Both the position numbers and the translations under genes were made by a program. 39,580 nucleotides of DNA from Peptostreptococcaceae bacterium (lineage in GTDB: Bacteria; Bacillota; Clostridia; Peptostreptococcales; Peptostreptococcaceae): contig JASBZE010000004.1 in assembly GCA_029983575.1 (NCBI GenBank), positions 1 to 39,580 on the forward strand, in the 5' to 3' direction. The notes beneath the pieces are model-generated. The model was given only the letters and a program-made list of their open reading frames with translations, was not told the origin of the DNA and ran no database searches. Shown one piece after another: positions 30,975-39,507 of the stretch. Numbering within the stretch: position 1 is the stretch's first letter; the number at the start of each line of letters is the position of its first letter.

Positions 30975-32168
30975 TTATCCCTCACATATATTTTTGTAGG
31001 TATGATAAACCAAAGGAATTAATAGTACAAAAACAGATATATAAATACCTAATACTAATGGAATCTGTCTAATAACAATATCTCCCACTTGATATATATT
31101 AGGCATCCTTGCAACGTTTAGAACGTTACATAACTGATCTGGGGTCAATTCAAAAAGTACTTTAAAAGGCAATACCCTTCCTATGAAAGGTGATACAGCA
31201 AATAATATAAATGAAACTATAACTGAAACTCCTGTCGACTTCGTTTTTGATGCAATAAGCATAGCTGATGAAACTGACAACAAGCTAGCTATATATCCAG
31301 AAAAAACAATTAATAAGTATTCCTGATAGAATTTCATGTTATACATACTGTAACCAAATGCTATTTGATAACTTGCTTTCGCTCCACTTATCCCCATAAA
31401 TATAAAAGAGATAATAGAGAATATTAGAATACAAGACCAATAAAATAAGCTTGTAAATATAATCCCAGCACCTATCTTCGCTCCTATAGCTTTCGTTCTG
31501 CCATATCTAGATGAAAAATAAACTGACTCTGTATTATTTCTAAATTCATCAGAAAATATAGCTGCTGCTGGTAACGAAACTAATAACACTAGCATAAGTT
31601 GGACATTAGTCACATACTGAGACGATGTAGTCCACGAATCATATCCCTCATAATAAAAAGGTACTTTTATCTTATTATAAGTGTTTTCTAAATATCTCTT
31701 TTTTTCATGTGTTTTGCCGTATGCTAAAATATCTTTTTTTATATTATCCTCCCTTATCTTATATATATTGTTTAAATTTTCTTCACTAGTACTTAATATA
31801 GCATCTGGATCAAATTCTCCATCGCCCTTCAAAATATAATTAATCATATCATGAATATCTGTATAAGCTTGTATTTTCTTTGAATATATATTATTAGGCA
31901 CACTCTTAGGATATAGTTTATCGGTTTTTCTATAATTATCTGCTATTATCTTAAGTTTTTCATTAGTTAACTCACCTTTTACCTTATTTTTTTCTTCAGA
32001 TAGCATCCTTGTAGAAAATAGATTCCTATGTTCCATTCCTTGATTATCAACATAGGTATTACTATTTATTGCAAACAAACTGAAAGTTATAGAAAAAACA
32101 ATGGCAACTAGTATTATAGTTTTATTTATTTTTTTCGATAATATTTTTATCATTTCATTTTTTATCAT
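30975..32168 (-). CDS. ABC-2 type transporter permease
   Basis: 397 residues. One membrane helix at about 17-34, an extracellular charged domain at about 35-185, then five helices between about 190 and 390, the layout of ABC-2 permeases of the YxlG/YhaP kind. It overlaps the ATPase gene by 14 bp (AAGGAG within the ATPase coding end), so the pair is coupled. The substrate cannot be told from the sequence; relatives act in toxic peptide immunity or envelope stress. Last gene of the cassette. Base composition looks more AT-rich than the heat-shock genes upstream. Confidence 0.8.
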   Translation of the reverse strand: MIKNEMIKILSKKINKTIILVAIVFSITFSLFAINSNTYVDNQGMEHRNLFSTRMLSEEKNKVKGELTNEKLKIIADNYRKTDKLYPKSVPNNIYSKKIQAYTDIHDMINYILKGDGEFDPDAILSTSEENLNNIYKIREDNIKKDILAYGKTHEKKRYLENTYNKIKVPFYYEGYDSWTTSSQYVTNVQLMLVLLVSLPAAAIFSDEFRNNTESVYFSSRYGRTKAIGAKIGAGIIFTSLFYWSCILIFSIISFIFMGISGAKASYQIAFGYSMYNMKFYQEYLLIVFSGYIASLLSVSSAMLIASKTKSTGVSVIVSFILFAVSPFIGRVLPFKVLFELTPDQLCNVLNVARMPNIYQVGDIVIRQIPLVLGIYISVFVLLIPLVYHTYKNICEG

Positions 32169-33048
32169 TTATATATTTCTCCTTTGACAAATCAGCAAAA
32201 TTCCAAATAAACGCATCCTCCAATGTTGCTTCAACCTTTATACCACTTTTTGATGGTATGTTTTTAGAAATAACTCTAATCTCAACTCCTTGATTTACAG
32301 TCTTAACATTCGCTATAATATAGTTTTCTTGATAAAAACCTATCATATTATCTGGTATTATACATTCATATACATTTCTATCCATTGATTTAATCATTTG
32401 ATTAGGTTTCCCAAAAAAAATTATCCTACCATCTCTCATTAATATTATTTCATTAGCTATATAATCAATATCCGATACAATATGTGTGCTTAACAGTACC
32501 AATCTTTCTTTTGAGATTTCGTTAATTATTTTTCTAAAGCGTATTCTCTCATTAGGATCAAGACCAGCTGTAGGCTCATCTAATATAAGTATTTTGGGAT
32601 CGTTAAGTAGAGCTTGGGCAATTCCTACCCTCCTTTTCATTCCTCCTGATAATTTATACATTTTTGTATTTTTTTTATCTGATAATCCTAACATATCTAA
32701 TAACATTGCTATTTTCTTTTTTGCATAATTATTCTGTAGCCCCTTTATAGAAGAAATATACATCATATATCTTTGTATAGTAAGTTCCGGATAGTATCCA
32801 AAATCTTGAGGTAAATATCCTATTATCTTCCTATAATCATCTCCCATTTCATATATATCATTTCCATCTAATTTTATTGTTCCTGAGTCCGGCTTTATAA
32901 GAGTGCACAACATTCTCATTAACGTAGTCTTTCCTACCCCATTAATTCCTAGAAGACCATAAACACCCGTAGTCAGATTGCAAGATATATCGTTTATTAT
33001 TTTCTTTTTATTGAAACTTTTTTCCAAATTAAGTATTTCTAATTTCAT
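32155..33048 (-). CDS. ABC transporter ATPase (sigma-linked cassette)
   Basis: Cytoplasmic ATPase of an ABC-2 exporter. All motifs intact: Walker A GINGVGKT at 34-41, Q-loop Gln 81, signature LSGGM at 133-137, Walker B ILILDE with Glu 158, H-loop His 189. The C-terminal 80 residues form the small domain typical of drug/peptide ABC-2 ATPases. The frame opens at 33063 with ATGGGAGGA, but that is the Shine-Dalgarno; the start is ATG 33048, which overlaps the stop of the preceding gene by one base (TAATG). 297 residues. Confidence 0.88.
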   Translation of the reverse strand: MKLEILNLEKSFNKKKIINDISCNLTTGVYGLLGINGVGKTTLMRMLCTLIKPDSGTIKLDGNDIYEMGDDYRKIIGYLPQDFGYYPELTIQRYMMYISSIKGLQNNYAKKKIAMLLDMLGLSDKKNTKMYKLSGGMKRRVGIAQALLNDPKILILDEPTAGLDPNERIRFRKIINEISKERLVLLSTHIVSDIDYIANEIILMRDGRIIFFGKPNQMIKSMDRNVYECIIPDNMIGFYQENYIIANVKTVNQGVEIRVISKNIPSKSGIKVEATLEDAFIWNFADLSKEKYINDKK

Positions 33049-33779
33049 TAAATATCCTCCCATAAAAATTTAGTACTTTCAGAAACTTTTTTTACATAAT
33101 ACACTAAATACGCAAATGATAAAAATAATAGAAATATCCATATTGGTCCAGCTATAAAATTATAAATTCTATTATTTGAGGACAGTAAAACCCAAATGGT
33201 TGTCCAAATAACAAAAGCAATCGCTGAGTAATCTCTTCTATTTCTATATTTGCATAATGTGTCAAATATTATACAGCAACAAACATTAAATGGTATTACA
33301 AAGTTTACTAAAAATATTTTTACTGGTACTTTAGTAAATATAAAAAATATAGTAATTAATGTTATATCTACTAAGGCAAATAATAATATCCTTGCTGAAT
33401 ATATTTTACTCAATGAATAATATGATGAGTCTTCTATTTCAGTACATGAGTTTGTAATATTTTTCCAAATCTCAGGTAATAAAAATACTGCAAATATTGG
33501 TGAACCTATACCAAGTAATTTTTGTATATATGTTTCATCAACAGCATCCCTTAGCATTATCCACAATGTAAATAAAACAAGCACTTGCAATAACCACCAT
33601 TTTTTTTTAATAAATGCTGACTGCCTATAAATAAACTCAATATAGGAAATATATTTTTTTTCTCTATTAACAACTATTTTTTTTGATTTTTTTATTGTAT
33701 TTTCTAAAGGTCCATTATCAATCAAATTATCCTCTAAAAATTTATTATAGTCCTTAATCATATAATCAATATCTCTCAT
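33048..33779 (-). CDS. Six-TM protein of unknown function, next to a sigma factor
   Basis: 243 residues. N-terminal cytoplasmic region of about 60 residues, then six hydrophobic segments (about 61-77, 88-103, 130-149, 155-173, 185-200, 208-228) and a short charged tail. No zinc-binding HxxxCxxC anti-sigma motif. Its start overlaps the sigma gene by 4 bp (ATGA), and such coupling with an ECF sigma factor suggests a role as anti-sigma factor or sensor, the cytoplasmic N-terminal region being the natural sigma-binding part. That is inference; I do not recognise a characterised family. Confidence 0.72.
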   Translation of the reverse strand: MRDIDYMIKDYNKFLEDNLIDNGPLENTIKKSKKIVVNREKKYISYIEFIYRQSAFIKKKWWLLQVLVLFTLWIMLRDAVDETYIQKLLGIGSPIFAVFLLPEIWKNITNSCTEIEDSSYYSLSKIYSARILLFALVDITLITIFFIFTKVPVKIFLVNFVIPFNVCCCIIFDTLCKYRNRRDYSAIAFVIWTTIWVLLSSNNRIYNFIAGPIWIFLLFLSFAYLVYYVKKVSESTKFLWEDI

Positions 33780-34306
33780 ATTTCTTTCTCCTCTAGATAT
33801 CTTCTCAATATTTCTTTCCCCTTTTTAACTCGATATTTTACTAGTGATAACTTGATACCGAGTATCTTGGCTATATCTTTCTGCTTTAAATCTTGAAAGA
33901 AAAAAAGAATAATCGTCTCCTTTATTTCTACCGGCAACTTATCTAAAGCTTCCTCTACTTCTCTCTTTATCTCATTTTTTTCAAATGGATCATATATATC
34001 AGAAATATCATCATACATATATATATCATCTATTAGTAACTCATTTTCTTTCCTAAAAAAATCATTACACTCATTAGATGCTATAATGTATAAAAAATTC
34101 AATGCTTTACCATAATGAGTATAGCTATCAATTTTTTCGAAAAATTTCATAAAAGTGTTTTGAGCTAGGTCTTGTGCATACCCATTATCTCTAACTCTGA
34201 TATAACAATACTTCAAAATTTTTGAGTAATATTTTCTCACAAAAATTTCTGTAGCATCTTCGTCTGATTTTTTTATTCTCTGTATTAATAAAAAATCCGA
34301 ACTCAA
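33776..34306 (-). CDS. ECF-type RNA polymerase sigma factor
   Basis: 176 residues with the two-domain ECF plan. Region 2 spans residues 20-85 (NGYAQDLAQNTFMKFFEKID is the region 2.2 core-binding helix). Region 4 spans about 115-170, with the helix-turn-helix in DLKQKDIAKILGIKLSLVKYRVKKGKEIL. The acidic linker between them (IDDIYMYDDISDIYDPFEKNE) is unusually long and Asp/Tyr-rich. The start is TTG 34306, 8 bases after AGGAGG; an ATG alternative does not exist close by. First gene of the sigma - 6TM - ATPase - permease cassette, parallel in outline to Bacillus sigY-yxlCDEFG. Confidence 0.88.
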   Translation of the reverse strand: MSSDFLLIQRIKKSDEDATEIFVRKYYSKILKYCYIRVRDNGYAQDLAQNTFMKFFEKIDSYTHYGKALNFLYIIASNECNDFFRKENELLIDDIYMYDDISDIYDPFEKNEIKREVEEALDKLPVEIKETIILFFFQDLKQKDIAKILGIKLSLVKYRVKKGKEILRRYLEEKEI

Positions 34307-34394
34307 TTAGCACTCCTCCTTTCAAAACACCTTCTATAAGATTAACGCAAAATATAACAAAAAAGTTAGTCATATTTCACTTTTTTTGTAACTT

Positions 34395-34400
34395 ATTATA
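34395..34400 (-). promoter_or_regulatory. Candidate -10 element of the sigma-ABC cassette
   Basis: Perfect TATAAT about 90 bp before the sigma start, without a -35 match (ATATAG at 17 bp). The tandem GGTTGTATAAT boxes lie directly upstream of the -35 position. Confidence 0.4.
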
Positions 34401-34423
34401 AAATCCTCTAATTAACTCTATAT

Positions 34424-34445
34424 ACTATACAACCATTATACAACC
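34424..34445 (-). promoter_or_regulatory. Tandem GGTTGTATAAT elements, copies 3 and 4
   Basis: actatacaacc (34424-34434) and attatacaacc (34435-34445) abut head to tail with 10 of 11 bases equal, upstream of the sigma factor gene and about 20 bp past the dnaJ terminator. The 11-bp period would place both on the same face of the helix. Confidence 0.5.
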
Positions 34446-34469
34446 CAAAATATCTATCTGCACAAAAAA

Positions 34470-34489
34470 GGCGTGTCAAAAGACACGCC
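34470..34489 (-). terminator. Rho-independent terminator of hrcA-grpE-dnaK-dnaJ
   Basis: Perfect GGCGTGTC/GACACGCC stem with a four-base loop and a run of six T on the minus strand, just past the dnaJ stop. Confidence 0.93.
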
Positions 34490-34495
34490 CAATAT

Positions 34496-35659
34496 TTAAC
34501 TAAAGAAATCATTAATTTTTTTTGTCCAAGACTTTTTTCCTTCACTAACTTTTTCGCCATTTTCCTTAGCAAATTCCCTTAACAAATCTTTTTGTTTGTC
34601 GGTTAGCTTTTTAGGAACGTCTACATTTACCTTAACGTACTGATCTCCTCTAGAATCTCTATGTAATTTTTTAATACCTTTATTTTTCAACCTAAACACT
34701 GTTCCTGTTTGGGTTCCTTCACTTATTTTATACTTAACTTTTCCATCGATTGTTGGAACTTCTAATTCATCACCTAAGGCTGCCTGAACGAATGATATCG
34801 GCATTTCGATATATACGTCAAATCCCTGTCTAGTAAAAATTGGATGCTTTTTGACATTTACGACGATAAATAAATCTCCGTAAGGTCCTCCCTTGTCTCC
34901 AACCTCACCTTGACCAGATACCTTGATAATTTGTCCATCATCAATTCCAGCTGGTATATCAACTTCAATAGTCTTTGTCTTTCTTACGCTACCCTTACCT
35001 CCACAGCTTGAACAAGGTGTATCTATTATCTCACCTTCTCCGTGACAGGTTGGGCAAACAGTCTGAGTCTGCATATTGCCGAATGGAGTTCTCCTAACCT
35101 CAGTAATCACACCACTTCCGTTACACTCTGTACAAGTGTGTTTTCCTGTGCCCGGCTTAGCTCCCGAACCGTGACATGTTTCGCATTCTTCATTTCTTGA
35201 TACTCTTACTGGCATCTTCTTTCCAAAAGCAGCTTCTTTAAAACTTATAGTAACTGACTGCCTTATATCTGCTCCCCTAGTAGGTCCCCTACGAACACCA
35301 CTAGAGTAGCCGCCACCGAAATTACTAAATCCGCCACCAAACATGTCTCCGAAAATATCGCCGAATATATCCTCAAAACCTCCACCACCTTGGAATCCTC
35401 CTTGGAAACCGCCGAAGCCGCCTTGGTTTTGAGCGTTTACGCCGTCATGCCCGAATCTATCATAGGTCGCCCTCTTTTCAGAATCGGACAAGACTTCGTA
35501 AGCTTCATTTATTTCTTTGAATTTTTCTTCGGCATCTTTGTCATCTGGATTTTTATCTGGGTGGTATTTCATAGCCAGTTTTCTATATGCCTTTTTAATT
35601 TCTTTCTCATCTGCGCTTTTGGAGACACCTAATACTTCATAGTAGTCTCTTTTAGCCAT
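34496..35659 (-). CDS. dnaJ: Chaperone DnaJ (Hsp40)
   Basis: 387-residue co-chaperone that delivers substrates to DnaK and stimulates its ATPase. Type I layout: J domain (1-70, with the HPD motif in YHPDKNPDD), Gly/Phe-rich linker (75-130), four CxxCxGxG zinc-finger repeats (CETCHGSG, CTECNGSG, CPTCHGEG, CSSCGGKG), and the C-terminal substrate-binding domain (about 210-385). AGGAAGG precedes the ATG. Last gene of the heat-shock operon, 50 bp after dnaK. Confidence 0.98.
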   Translation of the reverse strand: MAKRDYYEVLGVSKSADEKEIKKAYRKLAMKYHPDKNPDDKDAEEKFKEINEAYEVLSDSEKRATYDRFGHDGVNAQNQGGFGGFQGGFQGGGGFEDIFGDIFGDMFGGGFSNFGGGYSSGVRRGPTRGADIRQSVTISFKEAAFGKKMPVRVSRNEECETCHGSGAKPGTGKHTCTECNGSGVITEVRRTPFGNMQTQTVCPTCHGEGEIIDTPCSSCGGKGSVRKTKTIEVDIPAGIDDGQIIKVSGQGEVGDKGGPYGDLFIVVNVKKHPIFTRQGFDVYIEMPISFVQAALGDELEVPTIDGKVKYKISEGTQTGTVFRLKNKGIKKLHRDSRGDQYVKVNVDVPKKLTDKQKDLLREFAKENGEKVSEGKKSWTKKINDFFS

Positions 35660-35709
35660 TGTTACACCTTCCTAAATTATTAGTACAAGTAACTATTTTA
35701 TATCAAATA

Positions 35710-37575
35710 TTACTTGTCGTCAACCTCTGTGTAATCAGCGTCTACAACGTTGTCGTCATTTGAACCTTGTGATTGTCCATCATTTTCTGCTCCTGCACCT
35801 GCTCCTTGAGCTTGAGCTTCAGCTTGTGCTTGTTGAGCTTGTTTATATAATTCTTCAGAAATTGATTGGAATGCGTTGTTTACAGCTTCCATCTTAGATC
35901 TTAATTCATCTGCACTTGCGTCTTGGTTTTCTTTTGCTTTCTTAAGATCTTCAAGAGCTGATTCTACCTTTGCCTTATCATCTGAGTTTATCTTGTCGCC
36001 TAACTCTTCTAGAGTTTTCTCAGTTTGATAAATTGTTGATTCAGCTTGGTTATGCGCTTCTATCTTGTCTTTTTTCTCTTTATCAGCCTCAGCATTCATT
36101 TCAGCTTCTTTTACTTTCTTTTCTATTTCTTCTTCAGACATATGAGTGTTTGAAGTTATTGTTATTTGTTGTTCCTTACCAGTTCCTAGGTCTTTAGCTG
36201 TTACATGAACTATACCGTTTGAGTCGATGTCGAATGTAACTTCTATTTGAGGTATTCCTCTCTTTGCTGGTGGAATATCTGTAAGTTGGAACTTACCTAG
36301 AGTTGTGTTGTCATAAGCCATAGCCCTTTCACCTTGAAGAACGTGGATGTCAACAGCTGTTTGGTTATCTGCCGCTGTAGAGAACACTTGTGATTTCTTT
36401 GTAGGTATTGTAGTGTTTCTTTCAATTATCTTTGTAAATACATTTCCTAGAGTTTCTATACCTAGTGAAAGTGGTGTTACGTCTAGAAGTAGTAGGTCTT
36501 TTACATCACCTGAAAGTACACCTGCTTGTATAGCAGCACCTGCAGCGACACACTCATCAGGGTTTATACCTTTATGAGGGTCTTTTCCTATTAACTTCTT
36601 AACTTCTTCTTGTACAGCTGGAATTCTTGTAGAACCACCAACTAGCAATACCTCATCTATTTCGCTAGCCTTAAGTCCAGCGTCACTAAGTGCCCTTTGA
36701 GTTGGTTCCATAGTCTTGTTAACTAGTGAAGCAGTCAATTCCTCAAACTTTGCCCTACTTAAATCTATGTTCAAGTGCTTTGGTCCTTCTTGAGTAGCGG
36801 TTATAAATGGTAGGTTTATATTAGTAGAAAGAGTTGATGACAATTCTTTCTTAGCCTTTTCCGCTGCTTCTTTTAATCTTTGAAGAGCCATTGAGTCATT
36901 TCTCAAATCAACGCCATCAGATTTTTTGAACTCATCAGCTATGTAGTCAATCAATACGTTATCGAAGTCGTCTCCACCAAGTCTGTTATTACCTGCTGTA
37001 GCTAGTACCTCAAAAGTACCGTCTCCGATTTCTAGTATACTTACGTCAAAAGTACCTCCACCTAAGTCAAATACAAGTATTTTCTTTTCTTGCTCTAATT
37101 TGTCAAGTCCATATGCAAGCGCAGCTGCAGTAGGCTCGTTTATTATCCTTTTAACCTCTAGACCTGCAATTCTACCTGCATCTTTTGTAGCCTGTCTTTG
37201 AGCATCTGTAAAGTAAGCAGGAACAGTTATTACTGCCTCTGTCACCTTATCTCCTAGATAGCTTTCAGCGTCTGATTTCAATTTTTGAAGAGTTATTGCT
37301 GAAATTTCTTGTGGAGTATAAGATTTTCCATCTATATTGACCTTGTAATCAGAACCCATATGAGTTTTGATTGATGATACAGTGTGTTCTGCATTTGTTA
37401 CAGCCTGTCTTTTCGCTGGCTCACCAACTATTCTCTCGCCGTCTTTAGTAAAAGCTACTACTGAAGGAGTTGTTCTCTGTCCCTCTGTATTTGCTATTAT
37501 CTGAGGTTCTCCACCCTCAAGAACTGCCACACATGAATTTGTTGTACCTAAATCTATACCTATTATTTTACTCAT
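35710..37575 (-). CDS. dnaK: Molecular chaperone DnaK (Hsp70)
   Basis: 621-residue ATP-driven chaperone. The nucleotide-binding domain begins with IGIDLGTTNSCVAV, contains VFDLGGGTFDVSIL near residue 170 and VLLVGGSTRIPAVQ near 310. The DLLLLDVTPLSLGIET linker leads to the substrate-binding domain, and the helical lid ends in an Ala/Gln/Gly-rich tail closed by DADYTEV. It has the shorter actuator region of Gram-positive DnaK. GGAGGTAA lies before the ATG. Third gene of the operon. Confidence 0.98.
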   Translation of the reverse strand: MSKIIGIDLGTTNSCVAVLEGGEPQIIANTEGQRTTPSVVAFTKDGERIVGEPAKRQAVTNAEHTVSSIKTHMGSDYKVNIDGKSYTPQEISAITLQKLKSDAESYLGDKVTEAVITVPAYFTDAQRQATKDAGRIAGLEVKRIINEPTAAALAYGLDKLEQEKKILVFDLGGGTFDVSILEIGDGTFEVLATAGNNRLGGDDFDNVLIDYIADEFKKSDGVDLRNDSMALQRLKEAAEKAKKELSSTLSTNINLPFITATQEGPKHLNIDLSRAKFEELTASLVNKTMEPTQRALSDAGLKASEIDEVLLVGGSTRIPAVQEEVKKLIGKDPHKGINPDECVAAGAAIQAGVLSGDVKDLLLLDVTPLSLGIETLGNVFTKIIERNTTIPTKKSQVFSTAADNQTAVDIHVLQGERAMAYDNTTLGKFQLTDIPPAKRGIPQIEVTFDIDSNGIVHVTAKDLGTGKEQQITITSNTHMSEEEIEKKVKEAEMNAEADKEKKDKIEAHNQAESTIYQTEKTLEELGDKINSDDKAKVESALEDLKKAKENQDASADELRSKMEAVNNAFQSISEELYKQAQQAQAEAQAQGAGAGAENDGQSQGSNDDNVVDADYTEVDDK

Positions 37576-37630
37576 AATATTACCTCCAAAATTATGTTTT
37601 TCTTAATATATATTAATAATTTATTTATTT

Positions 37631-38209
37631 TTATTGGCTCACCTTTACCATAGTGGCCCTTATTACCTTATTTCCAAGTATATATCCTTTTTGTAATATC
37701 ATTGCGATCTTTCCGGCATCCATCCCATCAACCTGTTCTTGCATTACCGCCATATGGAAGTTTGGATCAAAGTCCATTCCAATTTCAGCTTCAATCTCTT
37801 TCATACCATATTTATCGAGGGTATCCTTTAGCCCTTTGCAAACTAGGTCGACACCTTTGAAATGAGGATCTTCCTTGTCCTCAAAACTCTCTAACGCCCT
37901 CTCCATATTATCTAAGACCGTAATCATATCAGTCATTATTTTCTCATTGGCAAAAAGTCCAATCGTCTCTTTTTCTTCTTGGGTCCTTCTTCTATAGTTT
38001 GCGTATTCTGCTTGAAGTCTAGCATAAGACTCAGTCAAAGAACTCAGCTCGCCCTTAACCGTGTCGATTTCATCTTGCTCATCTTGGCCAACGACTTCGC
38101 CATCTTGTTCAATGAACTCATCTTTTTCTTGATCAGAATCACCTTCCACGCCTTCAGCACCTAAGTTATCTTTAATTTCTTCATCCATCGTATTTTTTTC
38201 ATCACACAT
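37631..38209 (-). CDS. grpE: Nucleotide exchange factor GrpE
   Basis: Releases ADP from DnaK. The N-terminal 60 residues are strongly acidic, followed by a long coiled-coil helix (LTESYARLQAEYANYRRRTQEEKE) and the C-terminal beta domain with the family signature near the end (FHMAVMQEQVDG...GYILGNKVIRATMVKVS). The frame is open up to 38272, but the ATG at 38209 follows AGGAGGAGTGAGTG and gives 192 residues, normal for GrpE. The extra upstream stretch (MLKSHILTSG...) is leader. Confidence 0.96.
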   Translation of the reverse strand: MCDEKNTMDEEIKDNLGAEGVEGDSDQEKDEFIEQDGEVVGQDEQDEIDTVKGELSSLTESYARLQAEYANYRRRTQEEKETIGLFANEKIMTDMITVLDNMERALESFEDKEDPHFKGVDLVCKGLKDTLDKYGMKEIEAEIGMDFDPNFHMAVMQEQVDGMDAGKIAMILQKGYILGNKVIRATMVKVSQ

Positions 38210-38290
38210 ACACTCACTCCTCCTAAGCCTTGGTTGATTTATTCCACTAGTTAAAATATGACTTTTAAGCATGTTTAAATCAACTTACTA

Positions 38291-39313
38291 TCATTTTTTA
38301 TTTAATAGTAGACTCATATAATTTATTATAGAATAGAGTCTAGCATAATCCATTCTCGTAGGACCGATGAAACTTATCTTTCCCTTTAAATCATCGCCTA
38401 CGTTATATGTAGCCGTCACGATGCTAAAGTCATTTCCGATATCTTCATCACCAGTTCCTATTACAATATTTAAATTATCTTTTTGAATACCCTGCATATT
38501 TATCATGTCTTCAACAATATCTTTTCTCTCCATCATATTAAGAAAAGACTTTGCCTTAATTACGTCGCTAAACTCAGGATAGTTGAAAATATTCGTCGCA
38601 CCACTAGTAGTTACGTAATGTTCCTCTGCTACTTCATTATTTATTAAATGTAGTAGCTCATCGACAAAACCGGCATACTCTCCAACTTCATACTTAATAT
38701 ATGATATCAAGCTGTCGTCAATATCGTTCACCGTCATACCTCCGAGTTTTCTAGTCAAATTATCGCTTATTAGATTAAGCTTGGCCTGTTCTAAGTTAAC
38801 CTTAGTGACCAATTCCTCTGATTTAATTACTCCTTTATCCGTAACTAAAATCAAAAGTAATTTTGACTCATTTAAATTGACCAACTGAATGTGTTTAATC
38901 CTGTATGTCTCAGGAGCATTCATAGTCACTGCGACGGTTGTGTAATTTGTAAGTTTCGACAACATCCTAGAAGTCTCGTGAATTACCGACTCGATATCTT
39001 CCATCTTTGTCCTGACTTCTTCTATGCAGTTTTCAATAGCTAACTTGTCATTTTCTTCAAGTTCTATATCACTCATCAAGCTATCGACATAAAGCCTATA
39101 TCCTTTATCTGTCGGTACCCTACCAGAAGAAGTGTGCGGTTGAATCAAATAACCCATATCTTCTAGATCTGCCATCTCATTTCTCAAGGTAGCAGGACTG
39201 ACACCAAAATTGTACTTTCTTGATAAAGTCCTTGAACCGACAGCCTCTGCTGTTTCAATATATTCTTTTACAATAGCCTTAAGCACTTTGAGTTTTCTTT
39301 CATTAAGTAACAT
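38291..39313 (-). CDS. hrcA: Heat-inducible transcription repressor HrcA
   Basis: Repressor that binds CIRCE operators and is kept active by GroEL. 340 residues: N-terminal winged helix (LKAIVKEYIETAEAVGSRTLSRKY, then FGVSPATLRNEMADLEDMGYL), then a GAF-like core with the inserted domain and the C-terminal GDDLKGKISFIGPTRMDYARL motif. The frame extends to an ATG at 39340, but that codon lies inside the CIRCE half-site. ATG 39313 has AGAGGTG ahead and starts MLLNERKLKV as in other HrcA proteins. It autoregulates the hrcA-grpE-dnaK-dnaJ operon. Confidence 0.97.
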   Translation of the reverse strand: MLLNERKLKVLKAIVKEYIETAEAVGSRTLSRKYNFGVSPATLRNEMADLEDMGYLIQPHTSSGRVPTDKGYRLYVDSLMSDIELEENDKLAIENCIEEVRTKMEDIESVIHETSRMLSKLTNYTTVAVTMNAPETYRIKHIQLVNLNESKLLLILVTDKGVIKSEELVTKVNLEQAKLNLISDNLTRKLGGMTVNDIDDSLISYIKYEVGEYAGFVDELLHLINNEVAEEHYVTTSGATNIFNYPEFSDVIKAKSFLNMMERKDIVEDMINMQGIQKDNLNIVIGTGDEDIGNDFSIVTATYNVGDDLKGKISFIGPTRMDYARLYSIINYMSLLLNKK

Positions 39314-39329
39314 AAAATCACCTCTGTTG

Positions 39330-39356
39330 TTATCACTCATTGACTGTGAGTGCTAA
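39330..39356 (-). promoter_or_regulatory. CIRCE operator (HrcA binding site)
   Basis: Minus strand TTAGCACTC, 9-base spacer, GAGTGATAA. The consensus is TTAGCACTC-N9-GAGTGCTAA, so one base differs, in the downstream arm. It lies between the promoter and the hrcA start. Confidence 0.97.
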
Positions 39357-39369
39357 AAGCTCTATAACT

Positions 39370-39397
39370 ATAATACCACTTATAAAATAAAAGTCAA
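39370..39397 (-). promoter_or_regulatory. Sigma-A promoter of the heat-shock operon
   Basis: TTGACT (39397-39392), 16-bp spacer, TATTAT (39375-39370), just upstream of CIRCE. Confidence 0.82.
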
Positions 39398-39450
39398 CAC
39401 CTTTTTGCAATTTTTTTATTTTTTATCTTTTTTTTGTCTTTTTTTATCTT

Positions 39451-39507
39451 AATTACCCATGCTTATCTGAATTCCCAATGCCTATCTTAATTCCCCATGC
39501 CTATCTG
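39451..39507. repeat. Three tandem 19-bp repeats upstream of hrcA
   Basis: aattacccatgcttatctg, aattcccaatgcctatctt and aattccccatgcctatctg follow each other without gaps. Copies 2 and 3 differ at two positions. They lie 50-110 bp upstream of the hrcA -35 element; the remaining right margin (to 39580) is AT-rich with no gene visible. Confidence 0.85.

Noticed and set aside
34191..34373. 60-residue minus-strand frame overlapping the sigma factor start
   Set aside because: The sigma frame has the domain signatures and the AGGAGG-TTG start; this frame has neither.
39314..39340. Upstream ATG of hrcA at 39340
   Set aside because: It is part of the CIRCE downstream arm; AGAGGTG supports ATG 39313.
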